The notes: a model not told the origin generated them from the sequence alone. Shown: positions 15,201 through 30,614, numbered from the stretch's first letter. The stretch is DNA of 64,000 nucleotides from Chaetorhynchus papuensis (GCA_013396525.1 VWYX01000772.1:248001-312000); one strand, 5' to 3'. Made by a program: numbers and translations.

Positions 15201-18200
15201 CACTTCAGGTGTGGCCTGTGCTCTCTCCTGTAGATTTAGTGCTGAGCAGTACAATAACATATAAGAAAAGAAAAAAAAAATCTAAGAATTACTTATTGTG
15301 AGCAATTTTATCTGAGAACTAATTTCAACACAGGAAATAGAAGAAGTTTAGGTGTTCCTGTGAGGAAATAGTGGTATTGGGCAAGGTTATCCAGTGGAGA
15401 CACACATGGAAAGAGTGCTTTCCAACACATCAACCCCTGCTGCATTAATGCTTCCCTGTCTGGGAGATCTGGGGATCTCCCAGGTGGAAAGAGTATGAGC
15501 CAGGAGTGGGATCAAGGACAATGACATTATTTTCTCTGTGAATACTTCACAGTTAATAGTTTTCCAAGGCTACATTCTATGCTGCATTTCACTTTCAATA
15601 ATTCTTTAACTCAATCTAGTGAATAAGCAAACCTATTTCAGGTGATTGCAGGTGACCTAGGTATTTCTTTTTTCAGTATACTATCACCACCATGAACTCC
15701 AGAGCATGAGTATTTTTACAAAGTCTTACAATGATCAGTGAGCTCTCCAGTCCACATCAACATCTTCAAGCAGTCCCTTACGTAGCAACCACCGGCAATA
15801 TTCCTGTAAACACAATTTGTCAAAAAGATGCCATATACCAGCATTTACAGTCAGTCTCAGTCTTTGGACAAGATCAGATAATGAAGAAAGTGTTGGCTTC
15901 TTGAAAAGGAACCTCAGAAAGAGAGGTGATGCTGAACTGTGAAGGAAATACTCAAGGAATTTTTTGCAGACATGGTGCAGTCCTTTTAGTGGTGCACTTG
16001 TATGACTAAATGGTTAAATACTGGTCATTCAAATAATGGTCATACAGGTAAGGCATTCTGCTGTTGCAGAACACATCCCACCCTGGCAGATGGTGGCTTC
16101 ATCCTTGATATGTGCCTTCTCTAGCTCCCTGGAAAACAGCCACACCTCTGGCCATAAAACTGAGTCTTTAGAAAACATTGGTAAAGAGCAGTCTTGCCAA
16201 ACCACTTGCCTCCCAGTAAGTCCTTCCCTGTTTGTCCACCTTCTCTTCCTCTCTGTAAAACTTAGGAAGATATTTAAGGTTGGCAGCAGAAATCCTTACC
16301 ATAGGGCAAAAGTTCACCTGTGCAGAAGACAAAGCTTTGCTGGAATAATTTCAGACTAAAGAACAAATCTGCACAAAACAGCACAGCCACTGCAGACATT
16401 CCTGCTCTGTGACCTGTCTTTTCTCACACAGGTGCAGTAATACTGACTTTTAAAAGGGAAAAAAAAAGAAACAAAAACCTCACAATTATTAATTTTTTCC
16501 ATTAGAAACAGAATGAAAAAAAATTTAGCAGAATGTGATAAATATTATTTGACTTAGTACACTACTTACTCTGAGTTTTCTATTTAATGTGGTGGCAAGC
16601 ATTTGTGTTAAAACTTGTGTCATCTGTTCTGCAAATTCACCTCATAAGAGAAAATGCACATCAAAATGTTTTTCTGTAACATTTTCCCATAAGTGTGTTA
16701 AATGCTGCTTCTATTTACAAAATGTGTGAGTAAGACAGTGTGTGAGAAATCCTCACAGGAGTGCAATGGGAGCTTGGAGCATGGCAATCATTTCTATCCA
16801 CTGGCAAGGATCAGCTGTCTTCCCTCCTCCTGATCTTTCTCATTCTGTTCTTCCTGTCCCACTTCCTACTCTCTTATTGTTCTCTTGTTTTGAATTCCAA
16901 CATACACATCTTGTTTAACAATTCCTCCCTCTCCTGGAGACTGGAGTTAACTTAGATCACCATCCTCAAATATCTTCACTTGAAATACACTTTTTGTGAG
17001 ATACTTTCAAATGGGAAATCATGAGAAGCTGTATCAGCATAAGAGGGCAGAATATATATGACAATAGGTAATTTTCAGGTAATGAGTTATCATTTACTGT
17101 AGATAAGAAAAGAAGAATTGGTCGAGTCTTGCTCCAATAGGGAATTATATTTTGCTGATTATTTAGTTGCCTCCTGTCTGCTTACAGGAAGATTATAATA
17201 CACCAATATTAACTTCCTATGTTGAAGAAATTAATAGTCATTCACATGTACATTTCCAAACCAACACACCACCATTCAGAGGTTCTTGATATTGGCACCT
17301 CTGCCCAGACCTGTGAAACAAATGCCATCTATGCACTTTTGAGGAGTTTTTTTTATTTTCTGTTTCAGCAAGAGCAAGCTGCCTCTGTCCTCCTTGCTCT
17401 GGCAAAAAACAAGTACATGAAACCTGTTTCTTTAGCTGTGATATGAACCTAGTACAGAAGATGGGGAAGTGCTGGTGTCCTATTTATGGCAATAAAGATT
17501 CATTAGCAAAATTCACTTTTTGGAAAGATGTGGATGTATTTAAATGCTGCTATTTTTCTGTACAGTGTTGTCAGCTAATGGAAGGCAGAAACTGGGTGGT
17601 GTTGATGCCCTACAGGAAACAGTGGGCAACAAATGGCAATGGACAGAAAATTGATGTTACTGTAGCTGTGATTAGTGAGAAGAAAATTTGCAAAACCACT
17701 TATTTGTATTTCCTCTGATACATCTGCCTCTATGGCTCCTAAGACTGGAGCATCTGCACAAACTCTCCTGCTTTTATTACGAAGATTGCAACAGCTGCTG
17801 TGAGAATTACTTTCTTTTCCTGCAGTGCAAATAATTATTCAGTCCAGTATTTCTAGCAAGTATTACAGAAGATCTGAATGCCCACACAGATTAAACAGAT
17901 AGCATTTTTCTGCGTATTTATCAGCAAAGGGTACAATGATATAGTGAATGTGTTGAGCATCTTTTTGAACAGCAGCTCTGGTGCTGCAACTCAAAACCTA
18001 ATTAAAAAACTCAAGCAAACATTTCCTGAGGTTTTGAAAAAGTCCAGCTGTCTTTTCAAAAGTTGAACTGCTTCTTTCCTTTAACCTGTACCACACTCTT
18101 GATGAACATTGAGACCCTGAATTTGCAGAGGTACCACTACGTTCCATGGGTGAGCCCCAAGCACCCCAACTCTTCAGCACAGCACAGTTTGGACAGGGTA

Positions 18201-18986
18201 TTTTGCATATGAGATATCTGTCCCAAAAGGAATCATACAGATTTTGAACATGAACCTGATTTATCTTTCCCTGTTGATGTGATCCCTTTTGGGTGCAAAA
18301 TGTGTCTGTACCACCTTTGGCTTCAGTGGGCCAGCTCCTGAAATCCTGTTAAGAATACAACTAGAGACTTTAGTTTATGAATTTCTTTGAGCAAGATAGA
18401 TTTCTTGAAGGCAAATTGAACCATATCTGCTTTTCCAAAGTGTTTAAATTTTAGTGAATTTGGCATACAATAACAGCAATTTTAACTGGGAAGCTAAAGG
18501 AGTCCCAACAACCATCTCTAGCTCAATCAGACACCAGGCACAATGGCAACTTCAGAGCCACCAACAGAACTGCCTCAGGAACCTGTGGAGAAACCAGATG
18601 CATCTACAACCAGGAGAAAACTGCCATTTATGCCCCTGAGATTTCTCTGTGCTTGGAGAGGAATCTGCACTGGTGCCAGTACACTTGCATCATCCCTCTT
18701 TTCTATAAAACTTATATTATTAAAAGACATCTCAAGTTCAGGAGTAGAAAATAAATGAGTAAATGGATCAGTGACTGAGAAATGAAATTGATTTTGGAGT
18801 AGCTGCTCTCATTTTCTCAATGACTAGCTAAATAAAAGGCATTGGACATAATAGACTCCTCTCAAACTGCAAAACAGCATATAAAGCATGCAAAGGTTCC
18901 AGGAAATATTTGGACATGTTCTGATTCCTTCTAAAAAAGCACAGACTGATGAGAAGGTCACTCCTTGATTAGTGGAGAATTTTATC

Positions 18987-19004
18987 TTTTTTTTTTTTTT
19001 TTTT
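18987..19004 (+). repeat. Poly(T) run
   Basis: Eighteen consecutive T residues in an AT-rich setting. No adjoining retroposon body is recognisable. Confidence 0.85.
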
Positions 19005-20483
19005 AATTTTCATTTAATTGTTAGGTTTTGTGTTGGTTTCTTTATGGCTGTGAATGTCTTACAACATGAGGATGACTCGCAGATTTTTGAAAAGATCTCT
19101 GGTGAAAGTAAGAGTTTGCTCCAGATTTCAGCATTGAAAACCACCTAAACTCAGTACATGTACAGTGTTAATTCTTGTCTTTGAGTTCGCTTTAATTTTA
19201 GTTGTTCAAAATTCAAATTCATCTTTTTCCACCATATGCTGGCCACTAATTTCTACAGCTGCCTAGTGGGAAACTGAGATCAAAACAATCATTCATCTCC
19301 ATTTGTTTAAATGTCACTTGCCCCCCACTATGCCCTGTTAACTTGTGCTCTCACATGTCTGCCAAGAGGTCTCAGATTATGAGGATGGCCCATACCCTAA
19401 AAATGTTTGACCTCCATCCCATCTTTGTGGTTCCTATTGGACAAACTTCCAGAGCTGGATGTGTAAGATTTTTCAGTTTTTATCTCAGCAGATTTGACAC
19501 TGTCCATCAAAATATAAAACTCTTTTCCTAAAACAGACTCCCAGGAAAAGCTCGAATCTGTTACCAATTCTGATATCCACCCAGCACCTCTTTCAGAAAA
19601 AAAAGAATGTCTTTTTCATTTTATGAACTGGAACTGCACATCTTTTCAAGTTTATCTTTCTCTCATTAGCATTTTTTCAGGTTTGTTCAAAATAATTTGT
19701 CGATTTATATTAGCTCTATAGCTCAAGCACAGTGAATTGAGTGCTTAATTTAAAATTTGACAGGCATTGATTTCTTTTAAAACCTTATGAAGGTGATCAT
19801 CATATAACTGACGTTTGTAGCATTGTTGTTCATTTTTCGTCACTCAAAACATTTATCTACAAGAATGTTCTAAGATTATTCAAGATAATAAATTTCCTGC
19901 CAAAATCTGAGAGGTTCATACACTTTTGAAAATACATATTTCAAAAAATTTCATTTGTGAGGTTTGAAATTGTTCCTTGAATAACGTAGAAAGGATTTTA
20001 ATCCAGAAAGAAGTTGGTAAGCTAAATTACATGCAACTGCTTTGGGAGCAAAGGAATACATTTTAATGTTTAGATAAAAGTTCCCTCAAATTTCACAAGA
20101 CAGAAATGAACAAGCATCTCATCTAGCATTTGGCTGTATCGTATCTGATATCCAGGATTACTACAGGATGAGAGGCTGAGAAATTATCTCCGGACATATG
20201 GAAATTAAAATGTCTTCAAATCCATATGGGAAACATCTCTGAGAGCAGAGAAGTGATTTGCAGGGTGGTGTTACTTCCTGTGGGAAAAGAAAATTCTTTC
20301 TACAGGAATTGTTCTTACCCTGTGTATTTCCAAAAATTTTACATATGGTTGGGTAAGTTTTCCAGTGTCTACTGATGATTCTTTTGGCTTTCATACTGAT
20401 TATAGAATTTTTGTTAGCTAATTCTCTTTCTTCAATGGAATTGTTTGGGCTGGTTTGCATTTATTATGAAAATTATCTTCAAA

Positions 20484-20552
20484 ACATGTAATAAAATGGC
20501 TGGACTCAATGATCTTACAGGGCTTTTCCAGCCTTAATGATTCTGTGAATTT
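20484..20552 (+). mobile_element. Short CR1 LINE 3' terminus
   Basis: The sequence AATGGCTGGACTCAATGATC followed by TTACAGGGCTTTTCCAGCC and TTAATGATTCTGTGAAT is the terminal segment of a CR1 element (consensus-like GGTTGGACTAGATGATCTT, then CCAACCTTAATGATTCTATGA). Only about 70 bp is recognisable, consistent with severe 5' truncation. Confidence 0.8.
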
Positions 20553-22643
20553 TTTCTTCCTTCACATGCGTTCTCTTAGGAATGGTTAATCATGTAGAGT
20601 AAAACTAGAGTGAAGTATTTAATCATGTAAAGTTTACTTAGCTCAAATCAGCAGCAGGCTAGAGACTAAAGTTTATCCTAGTCATGTTAGGGCTTATTTC
20701 ACAAGCACATAGAAATGTGTGTATGAAAACCTGGCAACACTCAGAAATTCAGAAGTGGCTGTTTCATAGTTTTACTGTGCCCAGACAGAGGATTTTACAT
20801 GTGTGGATAAGCTGGGCACCACAAACCAGCAGGAGAGGTGAGCCAGAGGCTTGGTTATCTGAGCTCTCAAGAAAGGAGCATCACATCTCTTCCCTGCAAC
20901 TCAAATACCTGGAGCTGATAAAATCTGAGGGAGGGACTGAAACTCCATTATCTTCAGGATAATGTCCTTTGTCCGGGAGCAGCAAACGCACAGGAGCAGT
21001 GTTTGCTTTCCCTCACACATGTATATATGTGAACTCTTTTTTCGAATGCACAAAGGCTAACCAGATCAAGTGATTTATATTTTTTATAAAAATATCAAAA
21101 CCTGTTTGAGGGAAGTGGTTAGAATAACTAGCTATCTAGTTCTGTAGGGACTGCTGAGATTACTGTAGAGGATGGGAGGAGGCGTTGTGGCAGGGATTGC
21201 TTCCCCACTACTTCCCCCTCAGTGCAGCTGTCTGAATAAAACCAAAAATTGTCAGCCTCACTTGCTGATGGATTCAGCTTTGTATCTCAGTATCCAAGTA
21301 GGGAAAGGAAAAGGCAGTAAACTGTTTGCCTACTGGTCATGCTGTTAGTTGCACTATCCACCTGCAAAGATAAAGGAAAGGTTCCTTCTTCCCCCCAAAA
21401 TGTTGGTGTGTTCAATAAAAAAACAAATATAGCCAATTCACCCTTTACAGAATAATTTATTTTACATTGCCAGCATCTGTGAAGTCAGCAACCAGTTTCA
21501 AATGCTGACAAAAGGGCTTTTTGCCTCATATTTTGTACTAGAGAGGAATACTGCAGTGTATCTATGTGGCAGTTCTCACCTCTGGCTCTCAGCTTTAAGT
21601 AATACCTGGTACCTGAAGGAAAAAAAAGTGCTTAGAGGTTTTTTTATCTGAACACACTCGTACTGCTTTAGGCACATGTCAGGAAGTGACACACAGTGCT
21701 GAGACTACATCTTTATTTCTTCAGGCAGCATAGACTGGAGAGAACTGAATAGTGCCTGCCCCATGGCTCCCCTCCTGCAGTCCAGCACCCCTCAGGACAC
21801 CTGCAGCAGAGCCACAGGCATGGCCAAAGGTGTTACTGCATCCAGCAAGGCCAGCAGCACCTCGTCTGTCAGCTGCTGGCTGTGGCAGCGCCCGCTCAGC
21901 CTTAGTCTGTCTGGCTGCAGAGGGGAGCTGAAAATCCGTGTGGGCAGGGCCTGTCTGGCTCCTCTGCCCAGCCCAAAGGAGGAAAACTCACCCGATGGAA
22001 CTTCAGTCTAACACAATGTGAACAGCTGGGTGGCACCCAGTTAAACATGTGGGATGGTGAGAAAGCACGGCAGTCACCCAGGATGTCCTGCAGCCTGCCA
22101 CTGCTCACAGCTGCCCTCAGTCACTCTAGTCCTTTAGCGAGAATCGGGGCATAGATGAGGAAAAATTCAACCACCTGTGGATATTACAAGTCCATTGAGG
22201 AGGAGAGAATTATATGCCTCTGCTTGGTTTTATTCCTTGTGACATGTGCATCACGTTACATCTGGATGTGTCAGAATGTGTTATGTCACGTGCTGCTCTG
22301 TAACCTGGTGGCACTGAAAGCGTGTGTCAGGCTGCAGAAGTAGCTTACTCAGGACAGACTGAAAATGAACAAGAGAGAAAAATTCAATCACAGTTTCCAA
22401 GGCAGGGGACCCAGCAGAATTTACACTCTTGTCTAAGAGTTCATGCCAGCTGGGACTTCTCTGCTCACAGAAATGCATCCTGAGCTAAACCACCAACTAT
22501 TTTGCCTCAGTTGTATCTAATCTCTATGAAGTGATGAGCTGAACTTTATTAAGCAAGGGAAAAGAAAAACAATCAATCAGAACTAATCCTTTGTTAATTC
22601 AAAAGATTTGTCATATTTGAGGCTTACAACTGCAAATTGTTCA

Positions 22644-22735
22644 TTTGGCTGCCTCATATAAATGCATGTTTCTGCATGTTTGGCTGCCTCATATAAATGC
22701 ATGTGTATAAATGCATGTTTCTGCAGAGGGAGTTA
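22644..22735 (+). repeat. 35-bp tandem duplication with a partial third copy
   Basis: TTTGGCTGCCTCATATAAAT plus GCATGT occurs at 22644-22669 and again at 22679-22704, an offset of 35 bases. It is followed by a partial copy TATAAATGCATGTTTCTGCA. Each unit carries ATATAAATGCAT, a mix of TATA-like and octamer-like sequence. Confidence 0.92.
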
Positions 22736-25700
22736 TTCTTTCATACTTGACTTCTGCTACAATAAAGTTAAACTGATACCATTGAATATACAGTGTTAAA
22801 ACTCTAACTCTTAATTTAATTTACTTTACATTGTTTGGATTTTAAAACTTGAATTCATACAAGCCTGGCATTTGTTTTCCATTCAGCATTTCATAAAAGA
22901 AAAAGAAGCGTGAATCTTAGAAATATATAAAAGATCCAGTTAACCACAAAAGCTCATATCTCACTGAAATAACTGGATACAGAAATATGCAAAACTGTTG
23001 CAAATGGCTGAATTAAATGACGGAAGTAAAGAGTAATATATTATGGCTGAGTTATATTTGTGACTGTTAAGTGGTAAAAACACATTCTTCTTTTGAAAGC
23101 AAGCTCAATATATCTTGTACATCACGTATACACTAAAAATGGGAAGGAACTCTTAAAAAACACTGTGGATTTTTCTTTCTTCACTCACATCTTTATTTTG
23201 CTAAGCTTCAAGCAGCAGTTTTTGCTTGCAAAGACTCTCCTGAGTGGTGACACTGGAAGCTTAGCAGTCTCCTGCTTACAATTAGCTCAGCCAAAGCCTT
23301 GTGGGCTTCCCACTGGTGTAGGAATAAAGGACACCCTGGTGCCACAGAAAGAACTTTATAGCTCTGTAATAAAACTCCTGAAGTAGTAATGGGAGCAGCC
23401 AGGAATGCTGCTAATTTAGGAGAAGCAGGGATTGTTTGCAGGCAGAGCCAGCATCTTTTGTTAGACCAACCAAAAAAAAGAAAGTGAGAACGGATATGTG
23501 TTTAAGCATACAAACATGAAGTTAAACTGAACGCAAAGAAGGGTTCACATGCCTGCAATTTTGCCTTTTTTTCATACAGTTTTAATAATTCTTTCAGGTG
23601 TTCTAATAAGATGTTAAAATTCCAAAAAAAAAAATCAAGGTAAAAGACATACTTCGGTGATCCAACAAACATTAAAAAATTGGTTGATTAAATGTCCTTC
23701 TCAACCAGGCTCTCTTCAGCTCTGCCAGCAGGCCCATTAGAAAAAGGCTCTGCTTTTTCAAGGTGTGGGTGAAATAGGCCTTTTTAATTCTGTAGCAGAA
23801 GAGACTTTTGCTGTTCTTGGTGTGGAAATGAAAGAGAAACAAGTGCTCCCTCTTCCTTGCAGTTAAACAGCAAGAGTTTCACCCTGAAGGGTGATTTTTT
23901 TGTCTTCAAGCAAGTGAAAATAGGACATATAGTGCAGATCAGAAAATAAGCATTCTTATTGAATTCTAACCATTACTGATTTCGTTTTGATAACGTGAAG
24001 ATATGGAAACAAAGCCATACAAACTCATAAATTTCTTTTAGCCTATTTCCATGAATAGAAAGAAAAGAAAATACAGAAGCAAATGCAGTTCTTTTTCTCT
24101 TTTGCTGCACTTAGCACCAAGAAGTTTCAATAAAATGATAGCTTCGTGTGTGCTTGTGACAAACAGCTAGTGATAAGTTGTGGGCAAGGAAGTGGTTTCT
24201 GTTCGGTGTAACAGCAGGTACAAGTGGTACTTGAGTGGTTGCTTCAGTCAGGCACAGAATTTCTGTAATACTAAGAACAAGAAGTCAAAACAAGTTCAGG
24301 AGCAAGTAATGAGAGTTACACGTTTTACTCTGCAAGGCATTTACTTGGCCCTAGCCAGCTGAAGAAAGACACAGATAGAATTTTCTTGTAGCAATTCCCA
24401 ACAAAAGTTGCATTGCTCCCAGAATTTAATCATCCTTAGGTTGTTTCTGTCTCCCTTGTCATTGGTTTTACCAAGATCCCAAGCCGTGCAAATACAGAAC
24501 TTCACACTACCTGAAAAAGTTCACACATCTATTTCCCACCATTTAGTCCCAGCTCATCAGTATATACATATTAGCTTTCACCAGAATTCAGCCCTGATAT
24601 TTTACTACTTCAGGATTCTCCCAGTTTGGCTATGTTGTGCTTATTTGCACCTCTAGCAGGCCACAGTAAAACCATAATTTGCACCTTTTGAGGGAGAAAA
24701 CTCAGAGGCAAAAAAGAGAAAGGTGTTACTGTTCAAAAGCTGTCACAACAGAAACTTAATCAGGGAAATACATATAAAAGGGAATGTGGGACAGCATGTG
24801 ATGACAGCCTCTTGTTGCGATGCCTGTGCACAGCATGAGGCTTCTGCATCACACCACTTCTGAGCAGCTGAGACACACACTCTGCTTTCCAGGTGTCTGA
24901 GCTAGGTAAAGCAATCTCTTCATCATCTCGCTTCCTCTGGAACGTGATTGAATCCATCATTCCTTTTGTTATCTCCTTTTGTGTTTGCTTTGCCTCGTGG
25001 TAATTTGCTAACTGCAAAGCAGGCAAGTGCTTTAAAAACATACAAGGCTGCTGCAAGTTAAGTCATACTTATCAGATGTGCTGGTAATGAATCATGCTGA
25101 CAGATTGGCTCTGTTTACCTTAAACAAACTGTCAGAAATTTTCAGTACAAGAACCAAAGCATGGGAAAGGCTTTCAAATACACACTCAGATCAGATCATA
25201 GCCCGGCACGTCATATTGTGCATATTTCATAAAGGTAACACATGTACGTTTGCATGTAACGAGCTGAACATGCTGTTTACAGAGATATTTGGTATCTCTA
25301 CAAGAGAAAGCAATTAAGATTCATGTGGCTAATGGGGCAGGAGTGGATTTTCTCTCACTCGTTCTGCCCCCCTGTCTGGGGGCTGCAGGAGCTGCCGAGC
25401 TGCAAACACTGCCGTGGTTCTTCCAGTGCTCTGTCTCTCTGCTTTGTACCAGGCTCCCAAAGGTTTTGTGTCACCCTGTGCTGCACTGGTACTCCAGATG
25501 GACTGTGGGACCATGTGGCAGTGAGGAGTATGTGAGTATAGGACAGCACAGTCTGCTGGAGTGGCCAGAACACTCATGTGCCACAAGGTAATGAGCAGCA
25601 TTAAAATGTGTTTGGTTTACACTGCCTGGGAATATCCCCCTCCACAGGGGGCTGTATGATACCATCTTGCTTTCCTTTCTCTGCTTCAGCTTCACAGTTT

Positions 25701-28700
25701 TGGTTCAAAGATTAGTATTCTTAGTAATTTTAGAGACATTTTTAAACTTCTTGAAGAGACACATTCTCTTGACACAGTCATGTTTCCAAAGCCTTCCACA
25801 GCATACAGCATGTACAGTTTGTCTTCTGTGTTTATCTACTTTCCATAGACACCCCTCAGCACATAGCTGTATGTTATGAAACCAAGGTGACATTCTTAAA
25901 AATACCCTTAGATTCCTGTGATTCCATTTCCACTGCTCTTAAAAGAAACCTTTTCTTTGTTGTAAAGATCTTTTAAAATAATCTACTTCCCTGCACTGAA
26001 CTCAGAATTAAGAATAAAATGATACAAAACCCGGCTGAAATTTATGATTGCAAGTTCAATACTGTAAAGTCTGGGGAACTAAATACTTCATAGTAAAAAA
26101 TTTATCCATAGCCTTGCCCAATATTTAAATTGAAGTCAAGTGGGACAATCTGAGGCTAGAGTAGAGGAAGCTGCAGATGACAGTTTCGTTTTTCACTTCT
26201 CCTTGGTTTATTTTTTTTGTATTTTCTACCTGTGAAAGTAGTCAGAAAGCCTCCCCCTGAGGCTGTGAGCCACCCTGACTAACTTTCCTGAGCAGGCACC
26301 ATGCCCCAGATGCTCCAGATCTGCCCTTACCCAAAGGGGATGGCAAGCATTTAAAGTGTGAGCAAGGTTTCTTACTGGAAATAACTACAACCACAGCTCA
26401 GGATGGGGAATGTCCTGAGGAGAAAGGGAACACTGTTCACAGCTTATTTGTGTGTACAGGAATTCATTTATGATCGACTTAGGAACTCAGCAACATTGTT
26501 GGGATAGGCTGACTTACATGAAAAATGCTTTCCAGGGCTGTGTTCTGCTCTAAAAACTGGCTTAGAGCTGCAGCACCTGCCCAGTCACTGAGTCTGCCTG
26601 TTCCCCAGGAAACCACAGCTTGTTTGCATCCAGTACCACCGAACGTGGCAGATGAGGCTCTCTGAAGGGTTCTGTGGTTAGACTCACAGCAAGTGGATGT
26701 GATACCAATGCCTATTTTGTGATTAGGATCCAGGATAGGTTTGTAAATTGGCATCTGGCCACACTAGAAAATAAGTAAAAATTAATTTCCTCAAGCTATT
26801 TTACTGCTGGTGAAAAATTGATTTGTTCATATAGAGAAAATAGGATGAGCTGGTAAATTCTTGACTTTTTAGAGAACCTGGTAACAGTTCTTTCCTAGTA
26901 GGTGAACAGAGCTCCTGACTTCTTACCCAATGTGTAGTGCTACAATCATCACCATGTTTATGAAAGGAACTGAGAAGACTGTGCTACGACTTTTTGTGCT
27001 TGACTTTCATTGTGTACGTTTTATTTTGATCTTATCTTTGTGATTTTCAGCCATCATCACCATAAGCCAATACTTGCAGGGTGAGGGAGGAAATTCTGAG
27101 CTGTTCTAGACAAAATAACCTGCAGTACTGTGGCTGCTAGCAACTTCCTTTCCCTACATTTATGGTTCTCTGCTACTTAGGGGGAGACTAGCCTTTGTAG
27201 AGGACAAGAAGAGGAAGGTGTAGAGACATTCTTCTAGATCATTCAGATGACCTGCAGAAATCCATCAGAAAGACAGAAATACAGGCAGATGCAAAAGCTG
27301 CCTGAAAGATTTCTTTACATAGTTATTTCTTTCACTTTGTTTTTAAGGCATTTAGCAATAGCATTTTAGTTTTGTAAATATGGCAGCCAGAAATTTTTCT
27401 ATTTCTATACATCTTGTTACCTTCATAAATCTGGAAATAATGTGCCACTTGTCAACTCCAAATGAAAATGCAACCTTCTGTTCCCTCTTGAATGATATTA
27501 TCTGTATGCATAGTACAGGCTACAGGAATGGAAAAAACCAAGCTAAGACATTTGCCTTTCTAAATGATACTAGAGCAAACTGCAGAAACATTAAAAATAG
27601 CCCCTTACAGTACTTTACATGTTATATAAAGTCCTGGAAATGAATTGTCCTCAGATGGCTGATATTTTTAAACAACAAGCTAAAATGAATAAAGTTTCCA
27701 ATGGCATTCTCATAGTTCTCTGAAGCAGACATTGCTCAGGCTGCAGCTTTGGGCTCAGCATTTAAGTGACTGAATCCGTCAATCACCAAAGGGCCCTGGG
27801 CTCTTTCTTGTCTCCTTGGGTTTGTTGACAGCAGCTTCTCAAGTCTGAAGCGCCCTGATTCACCACCTACACAAACAGATGTACACAAAACATTTAAAGC
27901 AAAATACCTTCAACTGTGTTTTGGAAATAAACACGGTTTTTTCTTATGGGATGAGAACAAAATCATTGTGGAGTATTCTTAATACAGTTACAAGTATGTT
28001 TCTTTAAAGGCTCCTTCTTAATTTTCCTTTTTCTTAGTGACACCATTTTTATTCAGTTCACTGATGAAACTGCTAAAAACCTATCCTTGGGACACCTTTT
28101 ATAATAGGACATCTTTTACTTCACCAGAGAAAACACAAGCAGAAGAAAAAGCTCCTCAACCAGAGGGTCTAGTGTGAGATAGATAGGCTGGCATCTGCTC
28201 TCCTGGATTTAATTATAATATCTAATGTCTAGCAGTTTCAATGGAAACTTTCAGATCTTGTCAGTGCTGTGGGATGTCACAAGCTGCCTACAAAAATGAA
28301 AGATCCTGTTAATTAGCAGTTTCTTTCTCCAATAATAGACCTGGGTAAGCCCAAGGTCTGTATGACCCCTGGTTAATCAGATTTTCTGTCATATAAGGCA
28401 CAGGAGGTGAAGAGATTCTGACTTTTTTTAGATATGTTACCTAGTTCACTAGAGTTGCTTGTGTTTCAGACACAAACTTTTCTGCAAGTGGCTTCAGGTG
28501 CCACATGGCAAATTTCTGTTCATTTAGTCATCCTAGAACTGTCTCTTTTTGTGTGTTCTGTAAACCCCTAATTCTCCCTCTGTTTATATCTTCCTCATTT
28601 TCCCACTACCACTTTTAAAAAGTAGCATTCTGCATTCCTGTGTTGCTATGACAACATTTACACTTGCCTTTTGAAGGCAAAATATGTGGCTTTCTTCCAT

Positions 28701-30614
28701 ATTTTTGTCAGCTCTTATGTTAGAGGGACACAAGGGAATGAAGGCAATTGCGGATAAAGCTTTAAGCAGCAGACTGCAACTTTATTTCTCAACATAAAGG
28801 GCATTTAAGTGGGTCTAGCATGGATTTACCTGTGTTCCCCTAAGACAGATTTATTTGTTTAGTCTTCTGAATATTCTTCTTCGGTTCAACAAAAAATTAA
28901 AGGAGAAACCGTCATGACTTCAGATCTGCTTGTCTCTCCTGCTTCCTCTCTTGCAGGCAGAAAGAGCAGCAACAACATTCACAGTGGCCTTTATTTCTAG
29001 ATTTTGTGAACTATTTACAGAGATGGAGAGCAGAGCAGAGCTAAAACCAACCAAAGTTTCAAAAAGGGTGCAAGTTACTTTTTAAATCAGAAGGCAGAGC
29101 CAAAGAGAAAAAGCCATTTCATTTACCCTCCAGTTTCTCAGAGGAAGGCCTTTGAAAATGCACATTGCACTGCAAAGCATAGGAACTAATGCTTGCCCCT
29201 GATAAGAGCGACGGTTGATTCTACGGGCAGAGAGGGTGCTGTGCTCTCTCAACAGGATCCTCACTGCCTTGCCAATGACTTTCCATATTGTGAACAGACT
29301 GACTGAACTCTGCCTCTTCACAGGCCTAGGAGCTTGCTGGCAGCTGATCTAGAGAAATAAAGAAAAGATCTCCTCCAAAGATAGAGGTTTTGAAACAATT
29401 GGGTCTTTATTGGAAATGCCAGGAGCTAAATAAAACCTCCCTTCACCAAACGACTGCCTCTCCTATTTAAGCCACAGCATCTTAGTCAAGTAAGTCTTAC
29501 GGGCTGCAGCACTCTGTGTTTGGAACATAAAACCAGATGGAGACACCACATTCCCTCCAAGCAATAGAGTTGGCCTGGCTTAACTGATGCTTATTTCAGA
29601 TCTCTTTAGAATTGTACAGAAGATATGCAGCAGATATATCTCTTTATTTCTGGCACTGTTAGCAATCTGAACTGCCTCTCCTTACTCAGGGTGTGGGAGC
29701 ATTGTCCCTTATTTTAACAGAACATATCTCTGAATCATACTAGCTGAAAGAAAAGCTCGTCCTTGCTGAGCATGGGAAAATACCAAACTCTGAACACAAC
29801 CTAAAAGATGCTAAACCATGTTAATAGACTACAGAAGTAACATATTTGCAAACAAAGTGTGTTTCGTTTAAGGAGATTATTAGTGTGTTCTTCAGGTTGT
29901 AATGTTCTTCAGTTTATAATGGTGCCAGATGAGCAGGTTTAGAAAACTCACTGCAGTCAGAACTAAATCCTATAAGGAGCATGAAACTCCAGTATTAATC
30001 TAGGCTCTCTGAGCATGTCATGAATTCTGGGGGAACTACAAGGGCCTCTCTTTCTCCAGATCCTGGACTGTTGACTAATTCCCTGTCATGCTCACACACA
30101 GAGATATCCCTCAACAAAATGCAATCTACACAGACTTTTGAAGGCAGTTAAATACACAGAATGTTATCAATGTAGAACAAACATGATTTAACATGCTCAG
30201 AGGCCAAATCAAGTTTGCACAACGCTGGTGACAGTTCCACTTTTGGCAGAAAGGCTGGATACTGGCAATGTCTCTTCAGCACCCATCTCCAACCACAGAA
30301 AAGCAACTTAGCAAAATAAGAAACAGAAGGTGACTGCAGCTGTCATGCAGAGAACCCGATGATCTCCATCCCCAAAGGCTGAGGTCTAAGTCACATTTCC
30401 ATTTCTTGGTCCAATTTTTGTTGCCCTGTGCCATTCTGTCAGTGACAGCAACTACTCTTTGGATTTGATTCGTGGTGTCTAAATTGTTACTACTGCCAGC
30501 TTCTTAATGTTTGGGGGTTTTTAATTTAAAGATGTGTGTTAGAACTGAACCCTGCCACTATGAAGGAAAATGATCTGAAGAGCTCAGCTTGTCTAGAAAT
30601 TTGCAGGATGTGGG

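Larger units (their letters stand above)
6136..20483. other. Intergenic DNA
   Basis: Apart from the TA-rich microsatellite near 7190, two small tandem duplications (7861, 9226) and the T18 run at 18987, nothing is recognised. Slightly more GC-rich pockets occur near 11100-11650 and 13850-14100. Frames there, such as 13830-14165 minus (111 codons), have low-information Cys/Pro/Ser-rich translations and no homologous domain. Confidence 0.65.
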
